Positions 24,456 through 34,681 of a stretch of 64,000 nucleotides of DNA are shown here, piece by piece. Position 1 is the stretch's first letter, and every line of letters begins with the position of its first letter. Source of the stretch: Sciurus carolinensis (lineage: Eukaryota > Chordata > Mammalia > Rodentia > Sciuridae); contig NC_062223.1 in the NCBI RefSeq assembly GCF_902686445.1, positions 37,728,998 to 37,792,997 on the forward strand, written 5' to 3'. The notes under the pieces were generated by a model. It saw only the letters and a program-made list of their open reading frames with translations, was not told the origin of the DNA and ran no database searches. Position numbers and translations under genes: made by a program.

Positions 24456-25679
24456 GTGCCACAAACATGATTACATGTTCTATGTTATAGCACTTTCTGT
24501 GGCAGAATCTGAACTAGAACTAAATGTGATCATGACCATATTACCCAAGTGGCCTGTGAATTTGGATGAGTTTTGCATCATCCTCATGTCTTGATTATCT
24601 GTGTTGCCTAAGAAGGAGGAGATGCCTTGGATAATCCCAAATGATGAATGATTCAAAAATGTTAGCCTTACACATGCTAAGAAATGCACTTGTATATGTA
24701 AATTGAACACTAGTGTATTATGTTCCAACCAAAGGATTCTACAAAGAACTTATTCTGGAAGCAATGGGTAGTTTAGGACTTTGCCATGTTCAGTATACTT
24801 TTGTTTTGGTTAAAAACCAGACAGTACATAATTTAGACTGAGTCCTATAATATCTGTGGCAGTTTTGTCATTCTAGACAGAGACAGTTGTAGATACAAAC
24901 ACTTATAGACAATACATAAATGAATAAGCATGGCTTTTTTCCAAGAAATCTTTATGAATATAAAATTTAAATTTCATAATCTTCAGCCATTACTAAGTAT
25001 AATTTTTCTTTTGACTTCTTTCAACATTTAAAGATATAAAAATTTCTTACTTGGTAGCTTAAGCAAAAAAACAGACAGCAGGCTAGAACATATGGATTTG
25101 AACCTGATAGGTAAGATCCTAATACAGAGATATAATTTTGATCCATTGACAAATAACTGGTTACCTTATATGCTTTTATAATATTACCTACAGAGAAAAA
25201 AAATGTATAAATAAAATGGTATGAGTCTACATGTTGAGCAACTGTGATACTTATGATAGGCAAAAAGATTAAGATCCTGGAAAAGAGATACAGAAACTAA
25301 CTGGAACAAGTTGGAAACTTAATGAGGTGAATATTTCAGAGAGGGTGAGTGGTCAGCACTACTCCCAGTATCACTGGGAAATCAAGTTAGATGGAGACTG
25401 AAAATTTTTCATAGGATTTAGTGGTATAGAGATCATTGGTTACATTAGAGAAAATTATTCAACATGAGTGATGCACATACCCCCAAATGGAGGAGATTGA
25501 ACAATGAGTATAAAGCAATAAAATAAACTATGCGCAGCACTTGAGAAATTTAATTTTGAAAAAGAGCTATAAGGCAAAGCAATAGATGAAGGAAATGTAG
25601 TCAAGATAGGGTTTTCTGATGTATTTTTGATGATATAACTTGAACACATTTAAATAAGTGAGGGTAATATTCAGTTCTT
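24456..25679. other. Unique sequence
   Basis: No gene or repeat family is recognised. Runs of A near 25066 and 25195 are the only simple sequence. Confidence 0.45.
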
Positions 25680-26035
25680 AGAAGCTGAGTGTAGAATAGT
25701 CATTGACAGAAGCCAAGGAGAGAAGTGGAGAAGGAGGGATGGAGAAAGGTTTGTCCACTGTATCCAGGTTACAGTTAGGAGAAATAAACTCTGATGTTCT
25801 TTCACAGAGTAGAATGACTATAAATAACAAAAAAATATACAGTATATTTCAAAATATGTAGAAGAAATTATTTTGAATGTTTAACCCAAAGAAATTAAAG
25901 ATGTTTGAGGAGATATGTAAGTTTACTCTAATTTGAACATTATGCAATGTGTATATGCATTAAAACATCAAATGGTACCCAATATTTATATATAGTTTCT
26001 ATCTAAATTTAAAAAAATTAAAAATATGCAAATAA
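25680..26035 (+). mobile_element. L1M 3'UTR fragment
   Basis: gaagctgagtgtagaatagt, then acagagtagaatgactataa, gtttgaggagatatgtaagt and cattatgcaatgtgtatatg run in the order of an old L1 3'UTR. The copy ends in an A-rich tail around 26010-26035. Confidence 0.8.
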
Positions 26036-26764
26036 AAGAGGGAGAAATGAAGATGGAACATGTAAAGGAGAGAGGTTGTTCATCAGTCATAACTGACCTG
26101 CACTTTCTTGTTATAATTCTGAAGTTTACTACATGGTTTATAGAAGGGTGATTACCTGGACAGGTGTTGGTAGCAGAAGAAAAGAAAGGGAACTTGGTAG
26201 ATACTTTCAGGTTCCAGATTGAGGTAGTTAAACCACAGAAGTAGAAGGAAGTAGAGCCACCAATATTTATGGAAGCAGGAGCTAGAATGTAGGTTTTGCT
26301 CCCGTTGTGCCAACCTTTCTACCTTTCTCTGCTCTCTTTGCACTCTTCTGCATCTTCCTTTTTCTAATGACTTAGAGATCCATAAAACTCCCTCAATGTG
26401 CACCAGATATCTATCATTTAAAATGCACTATTTGTAAAACATCAATTGCTAATATATTAATCCAAGCAGAAGAGAAACACAATAAAAAGGAAAAAAAAAA
26501 TGCCCTACTACAGTCTTCTTTGATTCGCTATATATTAAGCCACATAATTCTTCTCTTCAGTCAGTGTGGGCATTTGAATTCTTTTAACCCCTAAACCAGG
26601 AACCTTATTTCTCCAGATACTAATGGCCATCCAAATGGCAGGAGAACAGGACTCCAAGTCATCCTGTAGACTGTAAATAAATAAATTCAAAGACTCCCAG
26701 AGACTGAGAGTCATTGATAAGGTCAACCATTGGTAGCAGGCATAATATTTTAAAGCCAGTATCT
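26036..26764. other. Unique sequence
   Basis: A poly-A run lies at 26493-26501. The 140-codon minus-strand frame (26535-26957) runs into L2-derived sequence and matches no known protein, so I do not call it a gene. Confidence 0.5.
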
Positions 26765-26897
26765 TATTAGAACATAGTTCCTTGGAGGCAAGAATCCTAT
26801 ATAATTTATCTCCAGCTCCAGAGCACCTTAGCAAAGAATTGTATAGAGAAGATGCCCAGAAAATATTTGCTGAGGAAATGGTGAATGATGTTTGCTC
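26765..26897 (+). mobile_element. L2 LINE 3' end
   Basis: tccttggaggcaagaatcct is followed by atctccagctccagagcacc and cagaaaatatttgctgagga, then aatggtgaatg. This follows the L2 end 'gctccttgagggcaggga ... tgtatccccagcgcctagca ... caataaatatttgttgaatgaatg'. Confidence 0.7.
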
Positions 26898-27821
26898 TCT
26901 CTGCTCAGACTTGCACTTTGCAGGAGATACATTCCCAACACAATCCTCCAACAACATCAGTGCATTGAGGTGACTCTCAATGTTCTTCTCCAGAAGCCGT
27001 TATCATCACAAAATGCATTCTACTCTCAGAAGCCTGGGATGTAACACATTTAAGACTTCAAAGGTACAAAGTGACAGGAGTATCATGTCAAAGATTGTCT
27101 TATATATCAGGAAGGAGATATTTCAGTCTCTCGAATTTTGACCTAGAATGTCACACCTGAAATGTTCCTATTTGTCAGTGGTTTTCAACAGGTGTGCTAT
27201 TACCATTTGTTGCAAGATGAATCTTTTTTTGTTTTATAACCTGTCGGCAGATTGTAGAATGGTTACCATCCCTTGACCCTGCTTCTTAGTGCCAATAGCA
27301 CCTCCCTGTGAAAAACAAACCAAAATGAAGTGACCTGGAATTGAAGGAAAAGTTCTAGCAGAAGACAACAACCTTCTAAGAAAGAAGAGAGAGGCATGAA
27401 ACTCAAAGAGCTTGATCTGATTCAGCTGCGTACTTTGGGGAACAGTCAGAGGATGGGAAAGGTGACTAGCCAAGAAAACAAGGTGCAATTTCTTTTCTGA
27501 GGAAAAAAAAGCACAAAAATGATACCAATTGTATTCACAACAGCAGTGGATTTTCTGAGCAGTGTATTAATTTTCCTAGTAACACATTTTCAGCAGTGGG
27601 TGTTGACAGAAAGCCACAGAGGCAGGTGTAAGAGTAAAAGCATAGTAAGTATGAGATAACATGGACAGGCCCTCCCTACACTGTGTACTCCAATTACCTC
27701 ATCTGTGTTAATCAGAGGGGAGAATTTTAGAACAATGCAGACAGAAACTCTGATCTTAACTCTTTCCTTCTGTCATGGCTCTGGAGGAGACATCAGATGC
27801 AACATAAAAATATTTAAAGGA
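26898..27821. other. Unique sequence
   Basis: No gene or repeat family is recognised before the next SINE. Confidence 0.45.
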
Positions 27822-28022
27822 GTGGGGCACATGGTGGCACATGCCTGTAATTACAGCAACTTGGGAGACTGAGGCAGAAGGATTGCAAGTTCAAAACCAG
27901 GCTCAGCAACTTAGTGAGACCCTAAGCAACTCAGTGAGATCCTGTCTCAAAATAAAATATAAAAAGGACTAGGGGTGTGGCTTAGTGGTTAAGCATCCCT
28001 GGGTTCAATCCTGAGTACCAAA
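27822..28022 (+). repeat. B1-ID composite SINE
   Basis: gcacatggtggcacatgcct, then gagactgaggcagaaggatt and a duplicated caacttagtgagaccctaag motif form the B1 half. After a linker, ctaggggtgtggcttagtgg and ccctgggttcaatcctgagt form the ID half. A CA-rich tail follows (28024-28051). It is one of the best preserved SINE copies here. Confidence 0.95.
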
Positions 28023-28023
28023 A

Positions 28024-28051
28024 ATACACACACATATATATGCACACACAC
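28024..28051. repeat. CA/TA-rich microsatellite tail
   Basis: An acacac, atatata, acacaca pattern directly follows the SINE. Confidence 0.85.
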
Positions 28052-28173
28052 AAAACTGAAGGATTCATCTCAAAAAGGGCAGGTAGAATAAATGAGAGAC
28101 AGTAGTTCATGTGTTTTCAGGTTTACATTGGAAAAGGCAAAAATTTCAAGCATGATGTTGGAAGACTGTGTGA

Positions 28174-28189
28174 TGTGTGTGTGTGTGTG
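28174..28189. repeat. Short (TG)8 run
   Basis: Eight uninterrupted TG units in otherwise unique sequence. Confidence 0.9.
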
Positions 28190-28271
28190 AGATAAATTTG
28201 CTTGTTCCATCATTTAATAAAATATGTTACTGTATTTATAAAGAAAGATAATAAATAGGTTCTTAGGATGT

Positions 28272-28332
28272 TGTTATGGTTTGAATGTGATGTGTTTCCC
28301 AAAAGTTCATGTGTGAGACAATGCAAGAAGGG
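28272..28332 (+). mobile_element. MaLR-type solo LTR, 5' piece
   Basis: The LTR starts tgttatggtttgaatgtgat, the classic MaLR (MST/THE/MLT) start. It shares atgtgtgagacaatgcaaga with the LTR at 38429. It is cut at about 28332 by an L1. With the right piece it is flanked by gatgt (28267-28271) and gatgc (29299-29303), a 5-bp target duplication with one change. Confidence 0.85.
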
Positions 28333-28946
28333 TTTTTTTTTTCTTTTTTTTATTCATTGTACACAAATGTGGTATAATTTTCGTTTCTCTGGTTGTACAC
28401 AAAGTAAAGTCACACCATTTGTGTAATCAAACATGTACATAGGGTAATGATGTTTGTTTCATTCTATTATCTTTCTTTCCCCAATCTATACTCCAACAAA
28501 ATAGAAAATCTTGAAGACATCGACAGGTTTCTAGAGACATATGATCCACCCAAACTGAATCTGGAGGACATACACAATTTAAACAGATCAATTTCAAGCA
28601 ATGAAATAGAAGAAGCCATCAAAAGCCTACCAACCAAGAAAAGTTTAGGACCAGATGGATTCTCAGTCGAGTTCTACAAGGCCTTCAGAGAACTCATTGA
28701 AATACTCTTCAAAGTAATCCATGAAATAGAAAAGGAGGGAACCCTTCTAAACTCATTCTATGAAACTGGTGTTGCCCTGATACCAAAATCAGACAAAGAC
28801 ACATCAAGGAAAGAAAACTTCAGACCAATATCCCTAATGAACATAGACGCCAAAATTCTCAACAAAATCTTAACAAATTGCATACAAAAAGATATTAAAA
28901 AGATAGTGCACCATGATCAAGTGGGTTTCATCCCAGGGATCAAAAA
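28333..28946 (-). mobile_element. 5'-inverted L1 inserted in a MaLR LTR
   Basis: A poly-T run (28333 onward) leads into the reverse L1 3'UTR (attcattgtacacaaatgtg to about 28490), so the 3' end of this L1 faces left. From about 28497 the orientation flips. 28498-28940 is plus-strand ORF2, coding for the start of the reverse transcriptase domain (residues [70 protein letters not shown]). This frame is open for about 150 codons. Roughly 2 kb of ORF2 and UTR between the two blocks is missing. Flip plus deletion fits twin priming during insertion. Flanks aagaagggtt (left) and aaaaaggtt (right) may be the decayed target duplication. Confidence 0.88.
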
Positions 28947-28953
28947 GGTTTAG
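28498..28953 (+). pseudogene. L1 ORF2 reverse-transcriptase fragment
   Basis: About 150 codons of ORF2 upstream of the catalytic FADD region, comprising the linker after the endonuclease and the first RT motifs (NFRPISL, then [10 protein letters not shown]). There is no start of its own: an in-frame ATG at 28447 lies in reverse 3'UTR sequence. It has no catalytic aspartates and is not functional alone. The lack of stops suggests a fairly young insertion. Confidence 0.9.
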
Positions 28954-29298
28954 AGAACACATGATTGAGTCATGACAGCCTTAACCTAATAAGTGAATTA
29001 ATTTTCTAATGGTATTAACTGAGTGGTAACTGAAGGCAGGTAGAATGTGGCTAGAGGAGGTGGGTCATTGGGGGCATTTCTTTGGGGATACATTTTGTAT
29101 CTGACAAGTGGAGTCTCTCTGCTGCCTGATCATGTGAGCTGTTTCCCTCTGCCACACTCTGCTGCCCGCCCTGATGTTCAGCTTCACCTGGAGCTCAGAG
29201 AAATGCAGTCGACCTTCTATGAACTGAGAACCTGAAAATGTGAGCCCGCAAATAAACTCTTCCTCCTCTGAAATTGTTCTTTTCAGCTGACCAAAACA
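28947..29298 (+). mobile_element. MaLR-type solo LTR, 3' piece
   Basis: It resumes at ggtttagagaacacatgatt, then attaactgagtggtaactga, ctgcctgatcatgtgagctg and aaataaactcttcctcctct. It ends ctgaccaaaaca at 29298. AATAAA at 29250-29255 is the LTR's own polyadenylation signal. Comparison with 38429-38852 shows the same family in the same strand order. Confidence 0.85.
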
Positions 29299-29967
29299 GA
29301 TGCCCACTTTTGCTACTCAACCTCGATGAACTCTTCTAGGAAAACATGAAGAAAAGGGAGACAGAGGGAAATGGACATAAATATACTCCCTAGACTGTGC
29401 TCTTGCATAAAGTGTATACTTATTCATTTCAAAAAGTTAGAATGAGAAATACTGATTTTTCTTAATATCTTTAAACAATGTTGGTGGAAATATAACAAAC
29501 AAACAAAATACCAAAAAGAAAAGAAAAAAAAAAACCTTACTTAGGATGCTTCATTTATATCTTGCATTAGCAAAACCAAAACTTTGTATTTTGAGGTTTC
29601 AAATTTGAGGTTTCATTTGACTGGTTTAATTTTTTAGTTAAGAAATTTGTCAGCCTTTGAAAGTAACAGTTTTGAAAAATTATCTAAATGCCAATGGATC
29701 TTTTCATATGGAACAAATGCTCAGCCTGGGTTCCACCAGTCCATCTAGCATACTCATTGGAAAAGCCTATCAGTATACAAATTTTGAAGACTTTAGAAAT
29801 ATCTAGAAGCCTGACAGGGGAGGCTAAAGTGGATTCTACTCCAAAATGGAAATTATGCTAATAAAATGCTGGATAGCAACTGAAGTGAAACACAGGGTTT
29901 ACTACAGAGGTCAAGTATCTTAAATTAGAATAGCAGTGGACTATATAAAAGAATACCATAGAATACT
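29299..29967. other. Unique sequence
   Basis: An A-rich stretch (29493-29534) is the only simple sequence. No gene or repeat family is recognised. Confidence 0.45.
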
Positions 29968-29974
29968 ACAAGTT

Positions 29975-30183
29975 CTTTTGCGGGGGAGGCACTGGGAATT
30001 GAACTCAGGGGTACTCAACCACTGAGACACATCCCCAGCCCTCTTTTATATTTTATTTAGAGACAGGAACTCGCTAAGTTGCTTAGTGCCTCCCTTTTGC
30101 TGAGGCTGGCTTTGAACTTGCAATCCTCCTGCCTCAGCCTCCTGAGCCACTGGGATTATAGGCCTACGCCACTGTACCCAACA
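29975..30183 (-). repeat. ID-B1 composite SINE with target duplication
   Basis: Reverse ID (ggcactgggaattgaactca, gacacatccccagccctctt), linker, then reverse B1 (gaggctggctttgaacttgc, aatcctcctgcctcagcctc). aagttctt occurs at both ends (29969-29976 and 30186-30193), consistent with a target-site duplication. It is well preserved. Confidence 0.94.
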
Positions 30184-30218
30184 AGAAGTTCTTGATAATA
30201 ACTTAGAGCCTTAAGTAA

Positions 30219-30600
30219 TGTTTTAGCCTGCTAGGGTTGCTATGACAAAATACCTCAATCAAATGACTGAAGCAATAGAAGATTCATTTTTTCACACTTC
30301 TGGAGACTTGAAGTTCAAGGTTAGGATCCCAGCAGGGTTGGTTTCTTCTGAGGGTCCTATGGGAGGTGTCTGTTTCAGGCATCTCCTTGGCTTCTAGGTG
30401 GCCACCTTTGTGCTGCCTCTTTGGATTGCCCCCATCTCAGGCACGTGCATGCCTGATGTGTCTGTGTATCCAAATTTTCTCTTCTTACACACTACCAGTG
30501 AGATTCGATTAGGACTCATGCTATTGGCTGAATTTTCACTTGACCATGTTTTTAAGAGCCCTATCTCCAAGATTAGTCACATTCTGAGATAACAGAGTTA
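30219..30600 (-). mobile_element. MLT1-type MaLR LTR
   Basis: The plus strand begins ttttagcctgctagggttgc and continues tatgacaaaatacctcaatc. Its complement ends ggtattttgtcatagcaacc, as MLT1 LTRs do. Later come cacacttctggagacttgaa and ttcaaggttaggatcccagc. The element runs to about 30600. It is old and diverged. Confidence 0.75.
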
Positions 30601-30837
30601 GAACTAAAAAAATAAATAAATTACAGTGGAGTACAATTTAGGCAATAACAAGTATTTTAAGATGCTTCATCAAAACCCGCTTTTATTTCTCCTATTTTTT
30701 TTCTTGCCAAATAGACAGTTATGAAACTGGCATGGGTGACTTCTGTGATGAAATTTCTCAACTTGGTACTATGGATACTTGAACTGAATAATTTTTGTTG
30801 TCAGGAGCTCTTCTCTGCATTCTAAGATATTTTAACA

Positions 30838-31281
30838 GCATTTCTGATTCCTGAGAAAAATAACTTAACAGAGAAAAATTATTTTGCCTCACAGTTTGAG
30901 AGGTTTTAATGCATTGGTTTGGCTCCATTGTTTTAGACCTTTAGTGAGGCAGAATATCATGATGAGGAGTGCATGATAAAGTAAATCTGCTTACCTCATG
31001 ACAACTGGAAAGCAGAGAGAAAGAGAGGAAGAGGCTAAGAACATGAACCACCCTATCCCCCAGTGACCTACTTCCTCCAACTATTCCCCACTTCCTAAAG
31101 CTTCCACCACATCTCAATAATGCTACTGAATTATGATTCCATCAATGGATTAATTTACAGATGAGGTTAGATCCCTCATGATCCAATTACTTCCCTAAGT
31201 CCCAACTCTGAGCATTGCTTCACTAGGGACTAATCCTTCAGCAAATGAGTCTTTAGAGAAATTCCAGATCCAAACCATAAG
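30838..31281 (-). mobile_element. MaLR-type LTR
   Basis: Read in reverse it starts ttatggtttggatctggaat and ends with sequence like ttattttgcctcacagtttg. ctcatgatccaattacttcc and accacatctcaataatgcta are the reverse of the usual MaLR 'gtgattggatcatgag' and 'aggtggtggaa' segments. It is a different subfamily from the LTRs at 28272 and 38429. Confidence 0.7.
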
Positions 31282-31844
31282 AATATTTAACACAACTCTG
31301 AAATATTAGCCAAGGTGTCAGGATGGAATTTACTTTTCATTTGTACTACTCTGCAATTTTGAGTTTTATACTGTTTGCATATTGCATTTTAAATTGCATA
31401 ACTAAAATACATTCTAAATAATCATTTATTCTGATTAATAATACCAGTATTCATAATCCTGAATTAAATTTTCCACACAGAAACAACAGGTCTCATTGAG
31501 AATAATTAAACCCATACAATTGAATGAGAACCACATATAATTTTAAATGAGGTTAATCTAAGCAAAATTAAATGCAATAAACAATAAATGATATTCATTT
31601 TATTTCTCATGTAAACATATGTCTTCTCCCTAGTAAAAAAAATCATTCAAAACTCTTAGTAAAAACATAATCAAAACAAGTCTTTTTTTAGATTGAATTT
31701 GTTCTTTCTATATTGTTCACCCTGAAGTTGTTTAGTTCTAGTTCAGTTTTTATCCAAATCACAGCCCTTATTACTATATCGTAAACAAATCTTGATTTCT
31801 TTAATATTTACAATGTATTACAACACCTTTCAAGTTATTCATGG
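31282..31844. other. AT-rich unique sequence
   Basis: No gene or repeat family is recognised. Many stops occur in all frames. Confidence 0.45.
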
Positions 31845-32308
31845 TGTCTTAACCATGCATAGCTACCACTAAAATTTTATCAGTTCCTTTCTTTTTTATT
31901 CCATGTGCAATATGGTGGTGACTGCAATCATATTTTACCAATTGCTTAGGGCTTTCATGTTTATTATTCTATGCTATGTTTTGTACTTCTATAACACAAC
32001 ATAATAGTTGAGACTGGATAGTTTATAATGAACAAAAATGTATTAACAAAAAGTTCTGGAAACTTATGTCTTCAATATAAGGGCTGGCGTCAACTGAGGG
32101 CCTTCTTGGTGTATCATCTCACAGAGAATGCAAGAGAGATAAAGATATCAAACTTGTCACCTCAAGTCCTTTATAACTCACACTAATCCATTCTTAAGGG
32201 CATGACCTAAACATCTCCCAATAGGCCCTGCCTCCCAACACAACTGCATTGGGGAATGATGATTAAGATTCTAATATGTCATTTTGGGGGTCACAATAAA
32301 ACCATAGC
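31845..32308 (-). mobile_element. MLT1-type LTR carrying a 131-bp inserted copy
   Basis: tgtctta at 31845-31851 fits the reverse MLT1 terminus. After 31982 the element continues gtacttctataacacaacat, then gactggatagtttataatga. It ends in cattttgggggtcacaataa and aaccatagca near 32308. The interval 31852-31982 is foreign to MLT1 and is a near-identical copy of 32928-33078. Confidence 0.65.
31852..31982 (+). repeat. Dispersed direct repeat, derived copy
   Basis: 131 bp matching 32928-33078 with three substitutions and one 20-bp gap. Its first 12 or so bases (accatgcatagc) correspond to the head of the SINE that adjoins the downstream copy. That makes the downstream copy the likely source. Confidence 0.9.
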
Positions 32309-32589
32309 ACATAGTTTACTCATACAAATATACTTCCAAATATGTCTTCCAAAATGTTCTTTGATTTTCCCTCTCACTATCTCATTCTCCCCTCTGTTGT
32401 TTCTGAAAACTGTTCAGTCTTCAATTTCCATTTTTTGGAAGATAGCCTGCTATTCTGTTATTTCTCTTTTCTACCACACCATAGGAATAAGAAAAAAATC
32501 CACCTTTTAGAGGAAATGTGTTTTTCTGACAGGAGTATGAGCTGAAAAGGCATAATCTGTCATGTACAAATCCCTTTCTATGAAATGTC

Positions 32590-32704
32590 ATATGTGTGTG
32601 TGTGTGTGTGCACATGTGTGTGCACATATGTATATACATGTATATGTATATGTGTGTGTGTATATATATATCTATATATCTATATCTATATCTATATCTA
32701 TATC

Positions 32705-32737
<33 letters not shown>
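32590..32737. repeat. Compound microsatellite (GT)n, (AT)n, (TATC)n
   Basis: GT repeats (about 32593-32610) are followed by mixed GT/AT blocks. Tatctatatctatatc units then run to about 32738. It sits at the tail side of the minus-strand SINE that follows. Confidence 0.95.
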
Positions 32738-32742
<5 letters not shown>

Positions 32743-32940
32743 ACCCAGGGTACTATACCCTGAGCTATATACCCAGTCCTTTTAAATTTTTTACTTTTAT
32801 TTTATTTATTTTTTTGATACAGTGTCTCACTAAGGATTTAGGGTCTTGCAAAGTTGCTGAGACTGACCTCAAACTTGTGATCCTTCTATCTCAGTCTCCT
32901 GTGTCACTGGAATTACATGCATGAGTCACCATGCACAGCT
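32738..32940 (-). repeat. ID-B1 composite SINE
   Basis: Reverse ID (gatatagaacccagggtact, ctgagctatatacccagtcc), a T-rich linker, then reverse B1 (gatacagtgtctcactaagg, ctgagactgacctcaaactt) ending caccatgcacagct. Moderately diverged. Confidence 0.9.
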
Positions 32941-33078
32941 ACCACTAAAATTTTATCAGGACCGTAGTATGTCAGAAAGTTCCTTTCTTTTTTATTCCAT
33001 GTGCGATATGGTGGTGACTGCAATCATATTTTACCAATTGCTTAGGGCTTTCATGTTTACTATTCTATGCTATGTTTT
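32928..33078 (+). repeat. Dispersed direct repeat, source copy
   Basis: It spans the SINE head and the adjoining unique sequence. Compared with 31852-31982 it holds an extra 20 bp (32960-32979). It is otherwise 97-98 percent identical by eye. Confidence 0.9.
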
Positions 33079-33242
33079 ACTTCTTCAAACAAATTTTGGG
33101 GTGGTGATTGATCTGACCATTTTATAAGGAAACCTCTTTATTTTAAGAGATTACTGTAGTCAGTAATCCACAAGTCTACAGGTTCAAGTCATTTTTTTTC
33201 TTAAGAGGGCAATTTGGCTTAAAATACCAAGAAAATTCAGCA

Positions 33243-33405
33243 GACAACACAGACAAGTGGTCAAGAGCCCAGATTTCACTGTCAACTCATTTGGGATTTA
33301 AGGTTTTCTTTTTGATGAATTATATGACCTTTGAAGATTATTAAATACTTTAATCCTCAGTTTCCTGATGAAAAGATGAGAATAAGAATAACACAGCACA
33401 TCCGG
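33243..33405 (+). repeat. MIR SINE
   Basis: agtggtcaagagcccagatt, then gaattatatgacctttgaag, atcctcagtttcctgatgaa and agatgagaataagaataaca follow MIR from its tRNA-like start through the core. Confidence 0.8.
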
Positions 33406-33624
33406 TTGTTTATTTATTCATACTACAAATAATTTTTGAGAGTCCAAAATCTGATAAACAATATAGGCTAAAATGGCAAGGAAAAATAGAAAGACTGTCT
33501 TCTCTTGCTGAGTTCAAAGTATAATCAAAGAAACATATTATTTAAAACCTGTAACTCTTGTGTGAATTTGAACTACAGTGGTGTAGTTACCATGAAGAGT
33601 CCTGATGCCAGAGTTCTGGATAGG

Positions 33625-33962
33625 TTTCATCTCATCTCTGTGTCTTCACACTTACTGTTGCTTCTGCCTGGAATGTTCAAATATCCCCACAATTCACCCT
33701 TTTCTCCTTTCTTGGCTCTTTAAGTATCACTCCATGAGAGAAGTTTCTTGATCTTTCTATCTAAAATATCCTCCAAACATTTCCTTCTCATCAGTTAACC
33801 TGCTTTGTTTTTCTTCAAACAACTTATTCCATCTGACATATTCAATACTTCATGTATCATCTGTCTCTTATCAGCCAGAAGTACTTTTCATGATATAAGT
33901 GTGCTATCTCTTCCCTAATGTATCCCCAGCACTAAGAATAGTGCCTAGGACAAGGTGAACCA
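33625..33962 (+). mobile_element. L2 LINE 3' region
   Basis: gttgcttctgcctggaatgt, then tccatgagagaagtttcttg, aatgtatccccagcactaag and agtgcctaggacaaggtgaa match the L2 3' end in order. No ORF survives. Confidence 0.82.
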
Positions 33963-34371
33963 AATTAATATATGTATAAGGAAAAAACAGAGAAGCAATT
34001 TAGTTAATTAAAGTAGGGAGATTTGGGGTTAACGTTGCCTTCCTCAGAAATATCACTTAGCAGAGGGAAAAAAAATGGAAGGTAAGTATGCAAAGTTGTA
34101 TTGGATGAGTATTAGAGACAGAAAACAGAATGTTTTGGAAACCTGTTGGGTAACAAGCCCCCAGCAAGGCAGATTTACCAGAGCAACTGATTCTAGGGAA
34201 GAATGAGAGGAGAAGGGTTCAGACCCTGGTGTACATTGAAGGTCATGATAGAGTAGATTATTTTCATACCAGATCAACAAGCCTTAAACAGTTTGAAAAT
34301 GAGAAAAGGTAATGATATGAGAAAGATGTAATCTGATTTTTTATTATAAAATCTCACTTTCACTAATATTG
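33963..34371. other. Unique sequence
   Basis: No gene or repeat family is recognised. A short A run lies at 34070-34076. Confidence 0.45.
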
Positions 34372-34681
34372 GTGGGTGTCATCAGCAGCATAATGATGTT
34401 CCAAAGATGTCCATTTCTTAATCCTTAGAACCTGTGCTGGAGGCACTAGGAAAGGGTTGATGACCCAAGCAATTCAAGTCCACTAGATGGTAGAATAGAA
34501 AAGAAATAGACTCTTTCCAAAAAAGTCCTCAGAATAAAGTATAGCTCTACCGACATCTTGAGTTTTAGTCTTGTGAGATTTATTTTGGGTCTCTGACCTT
34601 GAGAATTGTATGGCAATTTGTGATGTTTTAAGCCAATAGTTTGTGATGAATTATTACATCAACCACAGGAAATTAATACAG
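34372..34681 (+). mobile_element. MLT1-type LTR (diverged)
   Basis: caaagatgtccatttcttaa and tccttagaacctgtgctgga open the element. Near its end are gacatcttgagttttagtct and tgttttaagccaatagtttg, then aggaaattaatacag. This matches the remembered order of MLT1H-like LTRs on the plus strand. Confidence 0.7.

Noticed and set aside
26535..26957. 140-codon minus-strand open frame
   Set aside because: It overlaps L2-derived sequence at its upstream end and has no recognisable domain. Long frames of this size occur by chance in 64 kb.
32585..32785. Cys/Val and Tyr/Ile repeat frame
   Set aside because: It is a translation of GT and TATC microsatellites.
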